Below, piece after piece: positions 1 through 8,031 of a stretch of DNA of 64,000 nt (position 1 is its first letter; the number at the start of each line of letters is the position of its first letter). Origin of the DNA: Candidatus Gastranaerophilales bacterium (lineage in GTDB: Bacteria > Cyanobacteriota > Vampirovibrionia > Gastranaerophilales > Gastranaerophilaceae). The translations under genes and the position numbers were made by a program. The stretch lies in the NCBI GenBank assembly GCA_944325315.1, contig CALVAA010000001.1, positions 62,001 through 126,000 on the forward strand. Direction: 5' to 3'. The notes beneath the pieces were generated by a model. That model saw only the letters and a list, made by a program, of their open reading frames with translations, was not told where the DNA came from and ran no database searches.

Positions 1-1065
1 TTTAAATCTTTTGGGAATTTCAAGCCATAAATAAAATGTTGTTTTTGGTACATCAATTTTATATCCCAACGATTTTAAACCTGCGGTAAATTTTATTAGT
101 TTATTCTTAAACTTTTGATTCTGTTCATCAATATACTTTTGCCCTTCTTCGCTTGTTAATAAATCAGCTCCTGCATATTGAAGAACTTTGAAAATGCCTG
201 TATCAACGGTAGATTTTTGTCGAGACAACATTGTAATTGCAGTTGGATTGCCGACAGCGTAACCTAAACGCCAACCTGTCATGGCGTATGATTTTGAAAA
301 ACTGTACATTTCAATACAACAATCCATTGCACCTTTGCATTCAAGAGCTGAATGAGGTTTTGAATTTTCATCAAAATACATTTCAGAGTATGCATTGTCT
401 GAAATTAAAAGAATCCCAAATTTGTTACAAAAATCTACACAGTGTTGAAGATATTCAAATTTGCAAGTACAACCTAAAGGATTATTGGGGTAATTTATAA
501 TTAAAGCTTTGATTTTTTTGGGGTCATTGCCTTCTTTTATATATTTTTCCAAAACCTTGTTCATATCGGGTTGATAATCATCTTCTTTTTTTAATTCAAC
601 ACCGTACGATCTTGCGTTTGACGCTTTAATCATTTGACTGTATGAAGCATACCCCGGAGTCGGAATAAGTATAACATCTTGGTCTTTTTCATTTTCATTA
701 GGGTTAACAAGGGCTTTAATCATATTTGCAAGCCCTTCTTTTGAACCTATCAAAGAAAAGATTTCTGTTTTTGAATTAAGTTCAACATTGAATCTTCTTT
801 TCATTCTGTCTTTAACTGCTTCAAGGAATTTAGTCTCTCCTTTTGGGGTTGAGTAGGTATGGAGTGAATCTATGTTTAAATATTCAATGGTTTTTTTAAT
901 GACAAAATCAGGAACTTTTTCAACCGGAGCGCCCATTGAAAGCGCAATAGGCGCTCTATTTTTTGCTTTTAGCATTGGTGCAAGCTCGTTTTGTTTTGCT
1001 TTAATTTCAAACATGATATAGTTTTTCATGTTTTGAATTTTGTTGTTAAAAATATTTTTTTCCAT
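1..1065 (-). CDS. class I/II PLP aminotransferase, 3' end cut by the window edge
   Basis: The minus-strand frame is open from the ATG at 1065-1063 to base 1 (355 codons), so only the C-terminus is missing. A good ribosome site (AGAGGT) lies just upstream of the ATG. The protein has the fold-type I hallmarks: a YPNNPLG motif that binds the substrate carboxylate, a D-N-A-Y segment, and SFSKSYAMTGWRLG, whose Lys should hold pyridoxal phosphate. It resembles aspartate and LL-diaminopimelate aminotransferases; the exact amino donor cannot be decided from sequence alone. It is divergent from the hibernation factor gene, so the two probably have separate promoters in the 1066-1226 gap. Confidence 0.9.
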   Translation of the reverse strand, partial: MEKNIFNNKIQNMKNYIMFEIKAKQNELAPMLKAKNRAPIALSMGAPVEKVPDFVIKKTIEYLNIDSLHTYSTPKGETKFLEAVKDRMKRRFNVELNSKTEIFSLIGSKEGLANMIKALVNPNENEKDQDVILIPTPGYASYSQMIKASNARSYGVELKKEDDYQPDMNKVLEKYIKEGNDPKKIKALIINYPNNPLGCTCKFEYLQHCVDFCNKFGILLISDNAYSEMYFDENSKPHSALECKGAMDCCIEMYSFSKSYAMTGWRLGYAVGNPTAITMLSRQKSTVDTGIFKVLQYAGADLLTSEEGQKYIDEQNQKFKNKLIKFTAGLKSLGYKIDVPKTTFYLWLEIPKRFK

Positions 1066-1172
1066 ACTTACCTCTTTTTGTCTTAAGTATTATACTACAG
1101 AACCTTGAAAAAGTTAAAGTAAATTAATTTTACTTTTTACAAAAAAATCTTTAAAAAAACTTTTAAATAGGG

Positions 1173-1178
1173 TATAAT
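1173..1178 (+). promoter_or_regulatory. -10 box for the hibernation factor gene
   Basis: A perfect TATAAT at 1173-1178 lies about 50 nt before the ATG of the HPF gene. A weak TTTAAA at 1150-1155 sits 17 nt upstream as a possible -35. The gene also has a GGAGA ribosome site at 1216-1220, so this mRNA has a normal leader. Confidence 0.5.
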
Positions 1179-1226
1179 ATATAAATGCGAGATGGAGACT
1201 ATCTGCGCTAGAAACGGAGAAAAACT

Positions 1227-1580
1227 ATGCATATTCACGTTAACGGACGTAACATCGAAATTACGGATGCAATTAAGGCTTACGTCAAAGAAAAAGCAGG
1301 AAAAGTAGCTGCACACTACGAACAAATTGATTCAATCGATGCTATTTTAACTGTAATTAAAAATCCCTCCGTTAGTGAATCCCACATTGCAGAAATAAAC
1401 TGCAAAATAGGTGGTGAGACAATAAGAGTTGAAGAAAGTGCCCAGAGCATGTATGCTTCAATTGACCTTGTATGTGATAAACTTGAAAGGCAAGTTAGAA
1501 AATTCAAAGAAAAAGGGCTTGCAAAATCAAAAGGCGGTGTTGAATCAATTAGAACAACTCAAAGTGAAATTGAAGTATAA
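1227..1580 (+). CDS. hpf: ribosome hibernation promoting factor (HPF/RaiA family)
   Basis: A 117-residue protein with the whole S30AE/HPF beta-alpha-beta fold: an N-terminal 'INGRNIEIT'-type strand (here HVNGRNIEIT), a helix with AIKAYVKEKAGK, and a Y-A-SID-L-xDKLERQVRK helix near residues 75-90. Proteins of this family bind the 30S decoding region and silence ribosomes in stationary phase. It is the short form: the C-terminal dimerisation domain of long HPF is absent, and only a charged tail follows. GGAGA at 1216-1220 sets the start. It is a single-gene unit ending in a strong hairpin terminator. Confidence 0.93.
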   Translation: MHIHVNGRNIEITDAIKAYVKEKAGKVAAHYEQIDSIDAILTVIKNPSVSESHIAEINCKIGGETIRVEESAQSMYASIDLVCDKLERQVRKFKEKGLAKSKGGVESIRTTQSEIEV

Positions 1581-1599
1581 AATGAATAAAAATAAATTT

Positions 1600-1623
1600 A
1601 AACCCCGGGAATCCGGGGTTTTT
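1600..1623 (+). terminator. intrinsic terminator after hpf
   Basis: AAACCCCGG (1600-1608) pairs with CCGGGGTTT (1613-1621) around a GAAT loop, followed by T residues. It lies 20 nt after the hpf stop. Confidence 0.85.
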
Positions 1624-1652
1624 AAATTACAAAATATTATTAAGTGTAATTA

Positions 1653-1681
1653 TTGCTATTAATCTGATTTTGTTGTACTAT
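1653..1681 (+). promoter_or_regulatory. promoter giving a probable leaderless NrtR-like mRNA
   Basis: TTGCTA at 1653-1658, a 17-nt spacer and TACTAT at 1676-1681. The ATG at 1688 comes 6 nt after the -10 box, and there is no Shine-Dalgarno sequence, so transcription should begin at or next to the start codon. Confidence 0.6.
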
Positions 1682-1687
1682 AGCGAT

Positions 1688-2374
1688 ATGAGAACATTTG
1701 CGGAAACAAAAACACACGAAGTAACGGTCGATGTTGTAATTTTAACAATCCATGAAAACAAACTGAAAGTGTTGTTGGTAAAGCGTGTAAATGAACCATT
1801 CAGAGGTAAATGGTCAATACCCGGCGGATTTATAAGATTATCAGAAAATATAGATGATGCTGCTTTGCGTGTTTTAAAAGAAAAAACGACTGTTTCAAAC
1901 ATTTATCTTGAGCAATTGTATACATTCGGCGACCCGCTCAGATATCCTAATGCCCGTGTTATTACTTGTGCTTATTTTGCACTTTTAAGAGCGGAAGACA
2001 TTAAACTGGATGTCAAGGCAACCGAAGGCGTGGCAGATGTTCAATGGCATGAAGTAGATAAGCTGCCACCTTTGGCTTTTGACCACAAAGAAATTATTGA
2101 ATATTCGCTAAAAAGAACACGTGAACGTCTTGAATTATGTCCTATAGCTTTTCAGCTTTTGCCTAAAAAATTTACTTTGACAGAGCTTCAAAAATCTTAT
2201 GAATTAATTTTGAAAAAAAACTTAGACAAAAGAAATTTTAGAAAAAAAATGTTATCATCAAATATTCTTGTCGAAACAAATGAAACGACAAAATCTGTTT
2301 CAAAACGCCCTGCGGCGCTGTATTCTTTTGATAATATTACCCTAAATTCAAAACGGGGTCACTTTTTTTCATAA
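1688..2374 (+). CDS. NrtR-like Nudix-domain regulator (Nudix box degenerate)
   Basis: A 228-residue protein: Nudix domain at residues 10-140, then a winged-helix region (about 150-228, FTLTELQKSYELIL...KRNFRKKM) as in NrtR/YrfD-type regulators of NAD or sugar genes. The Nudix box G-x5-E-x7-REUxEExGU reads G47...E53...R61-V-L-K-E-K-T-T: the catalytic Glu at 62 and 66 are Val and Lys, and the Gly is Thr. It should therefore bind but not hydrolyse a nucleoside diphosphate ligand such as ADP-ribose (inference). An alternative upstream start at 1670 exists, but the promoter overlaps it, so the ATG at 1688 is preferred. No NAD or sugar gene is adjacent, so its regulon is unknown. Confidence 0.85.
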   Translation: MRTFAETKTHEVTVDVVILTIHENKLKVLLVKRVNEPFRGKWSIPGGFIRLSENIDDAALRVLKEKTTVSNIYLEQLYTFGDPLRYPNARVITCAYFALLRAEDIKLDVKATEGVADVQWHEVDKLPPLAFDHKEIIEYSLKRTRERLELCPIAFQLLPKKFTLTELQKSYELILKKNLDKRNFRKKMLSSNILVETNETTKSVSKRPAALYSFDNITLNSKRGHFFS

Positions 2375-2381
2375 AGAAAAC

Positions 2382-2403
2382 GCTCTGAAAAATTTTTCAG
2401 AGC
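2382..2403. terminator. bidirectional hairpin between convergent genes
   Basis: A perfect 11-bp inverted repeat (GCTCTGAAAAA, 2382-2392, with TTTTTCAGAGC, 2393-2403) lies just after the Nudix gene and before the end of the minus-strand 2442 gene. Confidence 0.6.
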
Positions 2404-2441
2404 TTTGATGTTATTGAAAGGAAAAGTATAGAAATAAAAGT

Positions 2442-2915
2442 CTATATTTCTTCTCTTGGTTCCTTAGAATTGCTTTCTTTAAACGGGTTAAATCCGTTTG
2501 AAGAATTAGCGTTTTTATCTTTTATATCAAATAGCTGAATTATGTTTTTATTGTCTTCAATTCTATTATCAAGTTCAACTTCGTTTGTAGCGGTTGATTG
2601 TGTCAATCCAACATTTTTTTGAACGGTTTTTGCGCTATACAAGCTTATTGCTGCAGCTGAATTTAATTGGGCAACATTTATTGATTGAACATACAAACCT
2701 GCTTGTGTTAAAGCTATTTGTTTTTGGAGCTTTGAATTAGTTCTTGATGAGTACAAATCAATTCCTAAAGTAGCTCTATTGAATTTTGAATAATCAATAG
2801 ACTGAACCGAAGGTTCTTTATTGGAAGCGGCATTTAAAATTTCGCCGGAAACTTTTTTAACGCTTGAATTGTCGATTCCAAATGCAGAATATAAAGCTGT
2901 GTTTAAGTTCAACAT
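2442..2915 (-). CDS. protein of unknown function, 157 residues
   Basis: Not recognised. It is Ser/Asn/Ala rich with no signal peptide or membrane segment. Two similar stretches (ATLGIDLYSSRT near residue 50 and AAAISLYSAKTVQKNVGL near 90) suggest an internal repeat of amphipathic helices, and the last 40 residues are charged and probably disordered. An AAGGG ribosome site lies close to the ATG. It is a lone gene between a terminator and the divergent pyr operon. The helical, low-complexity style resembles the small proteins at 32336 and 55570. Confidence 0.65.
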   Translation of the reverse strand: MLNLNTALYSAFGIDNSSVKKVSGEILNAASNKEPSVQSIDYSKFNRATLGIDLYSSRTNSKLQKQIALTQAGLYVQSINVAQLNSAAAISLYSAKTVQKNVGLTQSTATNEVELDNRIEDNKNIIQLFDIKDKNANSSNGFNPFKESNSKEPREEI

Positions 2916-3065
2916 TTCCCTTATTGCTCCACTTTATTGTCTGGTTGTTCTTCCTTATGTTTTTTACATTCGGCATTTTTAAGCTATTCTTTAGTTTTTA
3001 TTATATTTTTGTAACATATATTTACAAATTATAAAAAGTCTATTTATTAAAAATTTTTCTTAGTT

Positions 3066-3071
3066 TATAAT
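3066..3071 (+). promoter_or_regulatory. likely -10 box of the pyr operon
   Basis: TATAAT at 3066-3071 with a weak TTTATT about 17 nt upstream (3043-3048). It would give a leader of about 100 nt before pyrK containing the hairpin at 3133-3162. Confidence 0.4.
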
Positions 3072-3093
3072 TTAAAAAAAAGCTGGTTAATAA

Positions 3094-3126
3094 ATGAATA
3101 AAAAAATATTAAAATTTAATAAATGA
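3094..3126 (+). CDS. possible 10-residue leader peptide of the pyr operon
   Basis: An ATG at 3094 opens a 10-codon frame (MNKKILKFNK) ending with TGA at 3124-3126, only 6 nt before the terminator-like hairpin of the pyr leader. No good ribosome site precedes it. It is listed because its position matches leader peptides of attenuated operons; translation is unproven. Confidence 0.25.
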   Translation: MNKKILKFNK

Positions 3127-3132
3127 AGTATG

Positions 3133-3162
3133 AAAAGAAGGTGTTTTTGCCTTCTTTTTTTT
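3133..3162 (+). promoter_or_regulatory. terminator-like hairpin (candidate attenuator) in the pyr leader
   Basis: AAAAGAAGG (3133-3141) pairs with CCTTCTTTT (3150-3158) around an 8-nt loop, followed by further T residues to 3162. It sits between the putative promoter and the pyrK ribosome site at 3171-3175. A second ATG at 3130, in frame with pyrK, would carry ribosomes through the hairpin and open it. This is the geometry of pyrBI-type attenuation, in which slow polymerase at low UTP lets a ribosome disrupt the terminator. Confidence 0.5.
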
Positions 3163-3180
3163 AATAAAAAAAGGAAAATA

Positions 3181-3918
3181 ATGACACTTGAAAGCACTAA
3201 AAATATTCATAAAGGAATAATAAAAAATGTTGAAAAAATAGCATTTAATACTTATGCTATCGAATTTTTTTCAAATCTTAACCGTGTTTTTCCGGGACAG
3301 TTTATATCAATTTATTGTCCAAATACTGTTTTAAGACGCCCTTTCAGTGTAATGGATTTTGACGAAAATAAAAATACGCTTAAAATAATTTTTAAATTAA
3401 AAGGGGAAGGTACGGACTATTTAAGAAACTTAAAAGAAGGTAACAATATAGATTTTCTTGCCCCTTTAGGAAACGGATTTAATATAAAAAAACAAAAAGC
3501 TCTTTTGGTGGGTGCAGGAGTTGGTATTGCTCCAATTTTGTTTTTGAGAAAAGTGCTTAATGAAAGAAATATAGAAAATTATTTTATTTCCGGCTTTAAA
3601 ACCGAACAGGAAGTAATAAAAGGCGCTGATAAAACTTTTGTAGGCGGAAGCGTTTTGGATGAGATTGAAAATATTATTAAAGAAAATAATATTGAAATAA
3701 TCTATTCCTGCGCTCCTATGATTGTTTTAAGGAAGCTTTCCGAAATTGCAAACAGATTGTCAATTCCTGTACAAATTGCACTTGAAAAAGTAATGGCTTG
3801 TTCTATCGGAGTATGCAGGGGATGCATTATAAAAATTTCAAAAGATAATGACATTGTAAATGCTTCCGTGTGTAAAGATGGCCCTGTATTTTTAGGGAGC
3901 GAAGTTGTATGGGATTAG
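3181..3918 (+). CDS. pyrK: dihydroorotate dehydrogenase B, electron transfer subunit
   Basis: A 245-residue flavoprotein that passes electrons from PyrD to NAD+. FAD-binding RRPFS is at residues 52-56, the NAD-binding GAGVGIAP at 111-118, and four Cys (207, 212, 215, 231) in C-x4-C-x2-C-x15-C ligate the [2Fe-2S] cluster. The ATG at 3181, with AAGGA a few bases before it, is chosen over the in-frame ATG at 3130, whose extra 17 residues would be encoded by the leader hairpin. First gene of the UMP operon; it overlaps pyrD by 10 nt, fitting a 1:1 PyrK-PyrD complex. Confidence 0.95.
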   Translation: MTLESTKNIHKGIIKNVEKIAFNTYAIEFFSNLNRVFPGQFISIYCPNTVLRRPFSVMDFDENKNTLKIIFKLKGEGTDYLRNLKEGNNIDFLAPLGNGFNIKKQKALLVGAGVGIAPILFLRKVLNERNIENYFISGFKTEQEVIKGADKTFVGGSVLDEIENIIKENNIEIIYSCAPMIVLRKLSEIANRLSIPVQIALEKVMACSIGVCRGCIIKISKDNDIVNASVCKDGPVFLGSEVVWD

Positions 3919-4847
3919 AAAAGTTAAAAACAGTTTTAAAGAATGAAAAAACGGGACACACCCTTGAGCTGAAAACGCCAATAATAGGTGCAAGCGGTAC
4001 ATACGGCTATAATAGTGAATTTGAAGATTTTATAGATTTAAATTGCCTTGGCGCAATATCAACCAAAGGTATTACTCTTGAAAAAAGACCGGGAAATTCC
4101 GGCGAAAGGCTTTTTGAAGTCAAAGGCGGTTTAATTAACAGAATCGGGCTTGAAAATGTCGGAATAGATGCTTTTATAGAAGAAAAGCTTCCTGTTTTAA
4201 CGGAAAAAAAGATAGATTTTTTATTGAACATTGCAGGTAGCACCATTGAAGATTATGAAAAATTAGCGCAAATTGCAAATGAAAATAATATTAAAGCTAT
4301 TGAAGTAAATGTTTCTTGCCCCAATGTTAAACAGGGCTGTTTAGAGTTTGGCTTAAATCCAAATGCTTTATTTGAACTGACAAGAAAAATCAGAATGAAT
4401 TACGACGGTTTTTTGGTTGTAAAATTATCTCCCAACACGCAAGATATAAGAGCACTTGCAACTGCCGCAGAACAAGGTGGTGCAGACTGTATCAGTGCAA
4501 TTAATACACTTAGAGGTCTTGGGGTAAAAGTGGATTTTGTCGGCGATAAGTTTATTAAAAAAACGGTACAAGGCGGACTTTCGGGCTCTTGCATTAAGCC
4601 TGTTGCGCTTTATATGGTTAATCAAATAAAACAGTCGGTAAAAATTCCGGTTATTGCTATGGGCGGAATAGCTTCATTAAATGATTTATTTGAATTTATG
4701 GCAGTCGGAGCGGATGCTTTTCAAATTGGAACATCAAACTTTATAGACCCAAAGATTTGTTTTAATTTAGCCGTAAAATTAAAAGATTTTATGGACAAAA
4801 ACAATTTTAAAGATTTCAATGAATTAAAAGGAGCAATTTTTGAATGA
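3909..4847 (+). CDS. pyrD: dihydroorotate dehydrogenase B, catalytic subunit
   Basis: A 312-residue FMN TIM barrel that oxidises dihydroorotate to orotate. The class 1 active-site segment VNVSCPNVKQG contains the Cys (137) used as catalytic base in class 1 enzymes; class 2 enzymes use Ser. Phosphate-binding Gly motifs IAMGGI and GADAFQIGT lie near the C-terminus. Class 1B is inferred from the adjoining pyrK and means that NAD+, not quinone, is the electron acceptor, which suits an anaerobe. The gene overlaps pyrK upstream and pyrE downstream (ATGA). Confidence 0.96.
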   Translation: MGLEKLKTVLKNEKTGHTLELKTPIIGASGTYGYNSEFEDFIDLNCLGAISTKGITLEKRPGNSGERLFEVKGGLINRIGLENVGIDAFIEEKLPVLTEKKIDFLLNIAGSTIEDYEKLAQIANENNIKAIEVNVSCPNVKQGCLEFGLNPNALFELTRKIRMNYDGFLVVKLSPNTQDIRALATAAEQGGADCISAINTLRGLGVKVDFVGDKFIKKTVQGGLSGSCIKPVALYMVNQIKQSVKIPVIAMGGIASLNDLFEFMAVGADAFQIGTSNFIDPKICFNLAVKLKDFMDKNNFKDFNELKGAIFE

Positions 4848-5416
4848 CAAATGATGTAAAGGAACTGTTAAAAGAAGCCGGCGGGCTTTTAAGCGGACAT
4901 TTTTGTCTTACGTCCGGGCTTCATTCGGATACTTATTTTCAATGCGCAAAATTATATCAATTTCCAAACATTGTTGAAAAATTGGCAAAAGAATTGGCTA
5001 AAAAACTTGAAAATATTGAATTTGATACAATTATATCTCCTGCAATCGGAGCTGTAATATTTGGATATGAAACAGCAAGACAGGCAAAAAAAAGAAATCT
5101 TTTTGTCGAAAGAAAAGATGGGATAATGCAATTAAGAAGGGGATATACAATAGATAAAAATGAACGTGTTATAATAGTTGAAGATGTTATAACAACCGCA
5201 AGGACAATTTTTGAAACAAAAGAAGCAATTCAAAAGTTTAATCCGGAAATTGTAGGAGTTGCCTGTATTGTGGATAGAACGAACGACAAATTTAAAAACG
5301 ATTTTGAGATATATTCTTTATTAAAGCAATCCCCGAAAACATATGAACCCAAAGATTGCCCTTTATGTAAAGAAGGTATAGAACTTGTAAAACCGGGAAG
5401 CAGGACAGGAAAGTAA
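4844..5416 (+). CDS. pyrE: orotate phosphoribosyltransferase
   Basis: A 190-residue type I phosphoribosyltransferase making OMP from orotate and PRPP. The PRPP loop VEDVITTART is at residues 112-121, and the orotate-side LTSGLHSDTYF is near 22-32. A short C-terminal tail carries a C-x2-C pair (DCPLCKEG), seen in the longer members of the family. The start codon overlaps the pyrD stop as ATGA, and the stop overlaps the pyrB start as TAATG, so the genes are probably translationally coupled. Confidence 0.95.
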   Translation: MTNDVKELLKEAGGLLSGHFCLTSGLHSDTYFQCAKLYQFPNIVEKLAKELAKKLENIEFDTIISPAIGAVIFGYETARQAKKRNLFVERKDGIMQLRRGYTIDKNERVIIVEDVITTARTIFETKEAIQKFNPEIVGVACIVDRTNDKFKNDFEIYSLLKQSPKTYEPKDCPLCKEGIELVKPGSRTGK

Positions 5417-6306
5417 TGAAAAATTTAATAGATATAGAATCTTTAAGTGTTGATGAAATTAACCAAATAATTATGCGTGCAAGTGAGTTTGAAAAAGGTA
5501 TAAGGAAATCAAACCATTCAAATGCGCATTGCATAAATATGTTTTTTGAAAATTCCACACGGACAAAACTATCTTTTGAAATGGCGCAAAACAAAATTCA
5601 TTGCAATAAGTACGATTTTTGCGCACAAACTTCTTCTATTAATAAAGGAGAAGATTTATTTGATACAATAAATAACCTGTCTGCTATAGGAATGAATGTT
5701 GTTGTATTGAGACACAACAGCGACAGTCTTGTTAAAGAATTATCGCAAAAAACATACTTTAGCGAAATTTCTTTTGTAAATGCGGGAAGCGGAATGAGTG
5801 CACACCCTACTCAAGCATTATTGGATTTTTATACAATGAAAAAACACTTCTTGGATTTAAATAAAAAAACAATCACAATAGTAGGAGATATCGCCCATTC
5901 AAGAGTTGCAAAATCAAACATAGCTTTACTTAAAAAGTATGGGGCAAAAATAAGGTGTCTTGCGCCTGAGAATTTAATCGGAGAAAAAATTGAAGGAATA
6001 GAATACCATTCTTCTTTAAAAGAAGCCTTCGAAGAAACTGACATAGTGATGGTTTTAAGAATTCAATCAGAGAGAATAAAAGAAAAAATTGATATAGAAA
6101 AATATATTGAAAATTATCAAATTACAAAAGAAAACCTTCCTTATGCAGCTTTTTTGATGCATCCGGGCCCTATTAATCGGGATATTGAAATAAAATCAGA
6201 TGTTTTGGAGCTTCAAAACGCAAGAACAATTCTAAATCAGGCAAAAAACGGTGTCTATATCAGAATGGCAGTATTGGATTTATTGTTTGCGCATCAGGGA
6301 GTATAG
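5416..6306 (+). CDS. pyrB: aspartate carbamoyltransferase catalytic subunit
   Basis: A 296-residue enzyme condensing carbamoyl phosphate and aspartate. The carbamoyl-phosphate motif STRTK is at residues 47-51 (FENSTRTKLSFE), HPTQ at 130-133, and the HPGPINR aspartate-side loop lies near 250. No regulatory subunit gene (pyrI) follows, so it is probably the unregulated trimer form. Internal member of the pyr operon, coupled to pyrE by TAATG; 5 nt separate it from pyrC. Confidence 0.95.
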   Translation: MKNLIDIESLSVDEINQIIMRASEFEKGIRKSNHSNAHCINMFFENSTRTKLSFEMAQNKIHCNKYDFCAQTSSINKGEDLFDTINNLSAIGMNVVVLRHNSDSLVKELSQKTYFSEISFVNAGSGMSAHPTQALLDFYTMKKHFLDLNKKTITIVGDIAHSRVAKSNIALLKKYGAKIRCLAPENLIGEKIEGIEYHSSLKEAFEETDIVMVLRIQSERIKEKIDIEKYIENYQITKENLPYAAFLMHPGPINRDIEIKSDVLELQNARTILNQAKNGVYIRMAVLDLLFAHQGV

Positions 6307-6311
6307 AAAAA

Positions 6312-7307
6312 ATGGCCAATAAAAAAAGATATGATATAACAAAAATACCTTCTTTTATTGACATGCACTCACATTTTAGAGAGCCGGGTTTTACATATAA
6401 AGAAACAATTGAAACAGGAATAAAGGCAGCCAGAGCCGGCGGATTTTCAGGTGTATGCACAATGCCCAACACCAACCCTGTTTGTGATAATCCAAAAGTT
6501 ATCAGAGAAATTTTATTAAAAGCAAAAAAATATAATTTTGAAATCTATCCTGTTGCAGCAATAACTAAAAATCTTGATTCTCTTGAGCTTGTAGATTTTA
6601 AAGAATTAAAAAAGGCGGGCGCAATTGCTTTTTCAAATGACGGCTTGCCTTTATTGGATAAAGACGTTTTTTTAAAAGCCTTAAAAACAGAAGAGTTAAT
6701 TTTATCTCACTGTGAAAGTGAAGCCGAAGAAGTTGAATGGCAAATCGAGCTTTTTAAAAAAGCAGTTGATGAAGGATATTCTCCAAGGCTTCATTTTTGC
6801 CACATTTCAAAAAAAGAAAGTATTGATTTAATAAGAAAGGCGAAAGCAAAAGGATTAAAGCTTACGGCTGAAACTGCTCCTCATTATTTTACTTTTACAA
6901 AAGATGACATAGATAAAACAGGAAGATTTAAAATGAATCCTCCGTTGGGCTATGAATCTGACAGAAAAGCCGTAATGGATGCTCTTATAGATAATACAAT
7001 AGACGTTATTGCAACGGACCATGCTCCTCATAGTAACGAAGAGAAGCTTTTGCCATACTCCGATGCTCCAAACGGTATAACAGGACTTGAAACAGCGTTT
7101 TCTCTTGCTTTTGAACTTTTGGGGTTAGAAAAAACTTTAGAGAAAATGGCTTACAACCCAAGAAGAATTTTAGGCATAAATAATAAGAAAATGATAAAAG
7201 CAGCATTGGATGAAGAGTGGATTGTAGTACCCTCACAATTCAAGACAAAGTGTAAAATATCTCCATATAGAGGAATGAAGTTAAAAGGAATAATTATAAA
7301 TGAATAA
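6312..7307 (+). CDS. pyrC: dihydroorotase, short form lacking the N-terminal beta domain
   Basis: A 331-residue amidohydrolase that closes carbamoyl-aspartate to dihydroorotate. Metal ligands of the TIM barrel are visible: H19 and H21 in DMHSHFREPG, H133, H161/H164, and D236 in ATDHAPH. Type I dihydroorotases are usually about 420-430 residues with a split beta-sandwich around the barrel; here the barrel begins at residue 16 and little follows it, so most of the sandwich is missing. All active-site residues remain and the operon is intact, so it should be functional. GGGAG at 6298-6302 supports the start. Confidence 0.93.
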   Translation: MANKKRYDITKIPSFIDMHSHFREPGFTYKETIETGIKAARAGGFSGVCTMPNTNPVCDNPKVIREILLKAKKYNFEIYPVAAITKNLDSLELVDFKELKKAGAIAFSNDGLPLLDKDVFLKALKTEELILSHCESEAEEVEWQIELFKKAVDEGYSPRLHFCHISKKESIDLIRKAKAKGLKLTAETAPHYFTFTKDDIDKTGRFKMNPPLGYESDRKAVMDALIDNTIDVIATDHAPHSNEEKLLPYSDAPNGITGLETAFSLAFELLGLEKTLEKMAYNPRRILGINNKKMIKAALDEEWIVVPSQFKTKCKISPYRGMKLKGIIINE

Positions 7308-8031
7308 AGAAGAAATTAAAAAGAAACTGGTTTTGGCTCTTGATGTTGAAGATATTAATGAAGCAAAAAATTTGGTTGATATAATGAGCCCGTATATTGG
7401 AACTTTCAAGGTAGGACTACAGCTTTTTTGCGGTTATGGGCTTGAAATTATAAATTATATAAAAGAAAAAAATTCCAACTTCTTTTTAGATGTAAAATTA
7501 CACGACATTCCAAATACGGTACAAAAAGCAGCTTTTAATGTTGTAAAAAATGGTGCTGTTTTTTTTAACGTTCACTCTACAGGCTCAATTGAAATGATGA
7601 GAGCAGCTAAAAAGGGGGCATTGGAAGCAAGCGAAAAGTACAATTTGAAAAAACCTTTAATATTAGCAGTAACTATTTTGACAAGTATATCCGAAGAAGT
7701 ATTAAATAATGAACTGGAAAATAAACTAAAACTTAAAGATTTTGTTATAAAACTTGCAAAAAACGCAAAACTAGCAGGATTAGACGGTGTTGTTGCATCG
7801 GGGAAGGAAATCAGAGTCATAAAAGAAGCTTGCGGAGAAGAATTTATAGTTTTAGCTCCCGGTATAAGGCCAAAATGGTCGGTTAAGGACGATCAAAAAA
7901 GAATAGTAACCCCATATGAAGCCATAAAAGACGGGGCTGATTTTATTGTTCTCGGAAGGGCAATAACAAAGGCAGAAGACAAAATTGATGCGATAGAAAA
8001 GATATACAAAGAAATTCAAGGGGAAATATAA
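7300..8031 (+). CDS. pyrF: orotidine 5'-phosphate decarboxylase
   Basis: A 243-residue TIM-barrel enzyme that makes UMP. The catalytic DVKLHDIPNT segment (D64, K66, D69) is intact, as is the C-terminal phosphate loop around ADFIVLGRAI. It follows the longer group-2-like layout with an inserted helix after the TILTSI strand. It overlaps pyrC by 8 nt and couples to carA through TAATG. Confidence 0.95.
   Translation: MNKEEIKKKLVLALDVEDINEAKNLVDIMSPYIGTFKVGLQLFCGYGLEIINYIKEKNSNFFLDVKLHDIPNTVQKAAFNVVKNGAVFFNVHSTGSIEMMRAAKKGALEASEKYNLKKPLILAVTILTSISEEVLNNELENKLKLKDFVIKLAKNAKLAGLDGVVASGKEIRVIKEACGEEFIVLAPGIRPKWSVKDDQKRIVTPYEAIKDGADFIVLGRAITKAEDKIDAIEKIYKEIQGEI

Noticed and set aside
237-500. Plus-strand ORF of 87 codons
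   Set aside because: It lies wholly inside the minus-strand aminotransferase, which has all family motifs.
3130-3180. Upstream in-frame start that would extend PyrK by 17 residues
   Set aside because: The extra sequence is the leader hairpin with a Cys/Phe-rich translation unlike any PyrK; ATG 3181 has the ribosome site.
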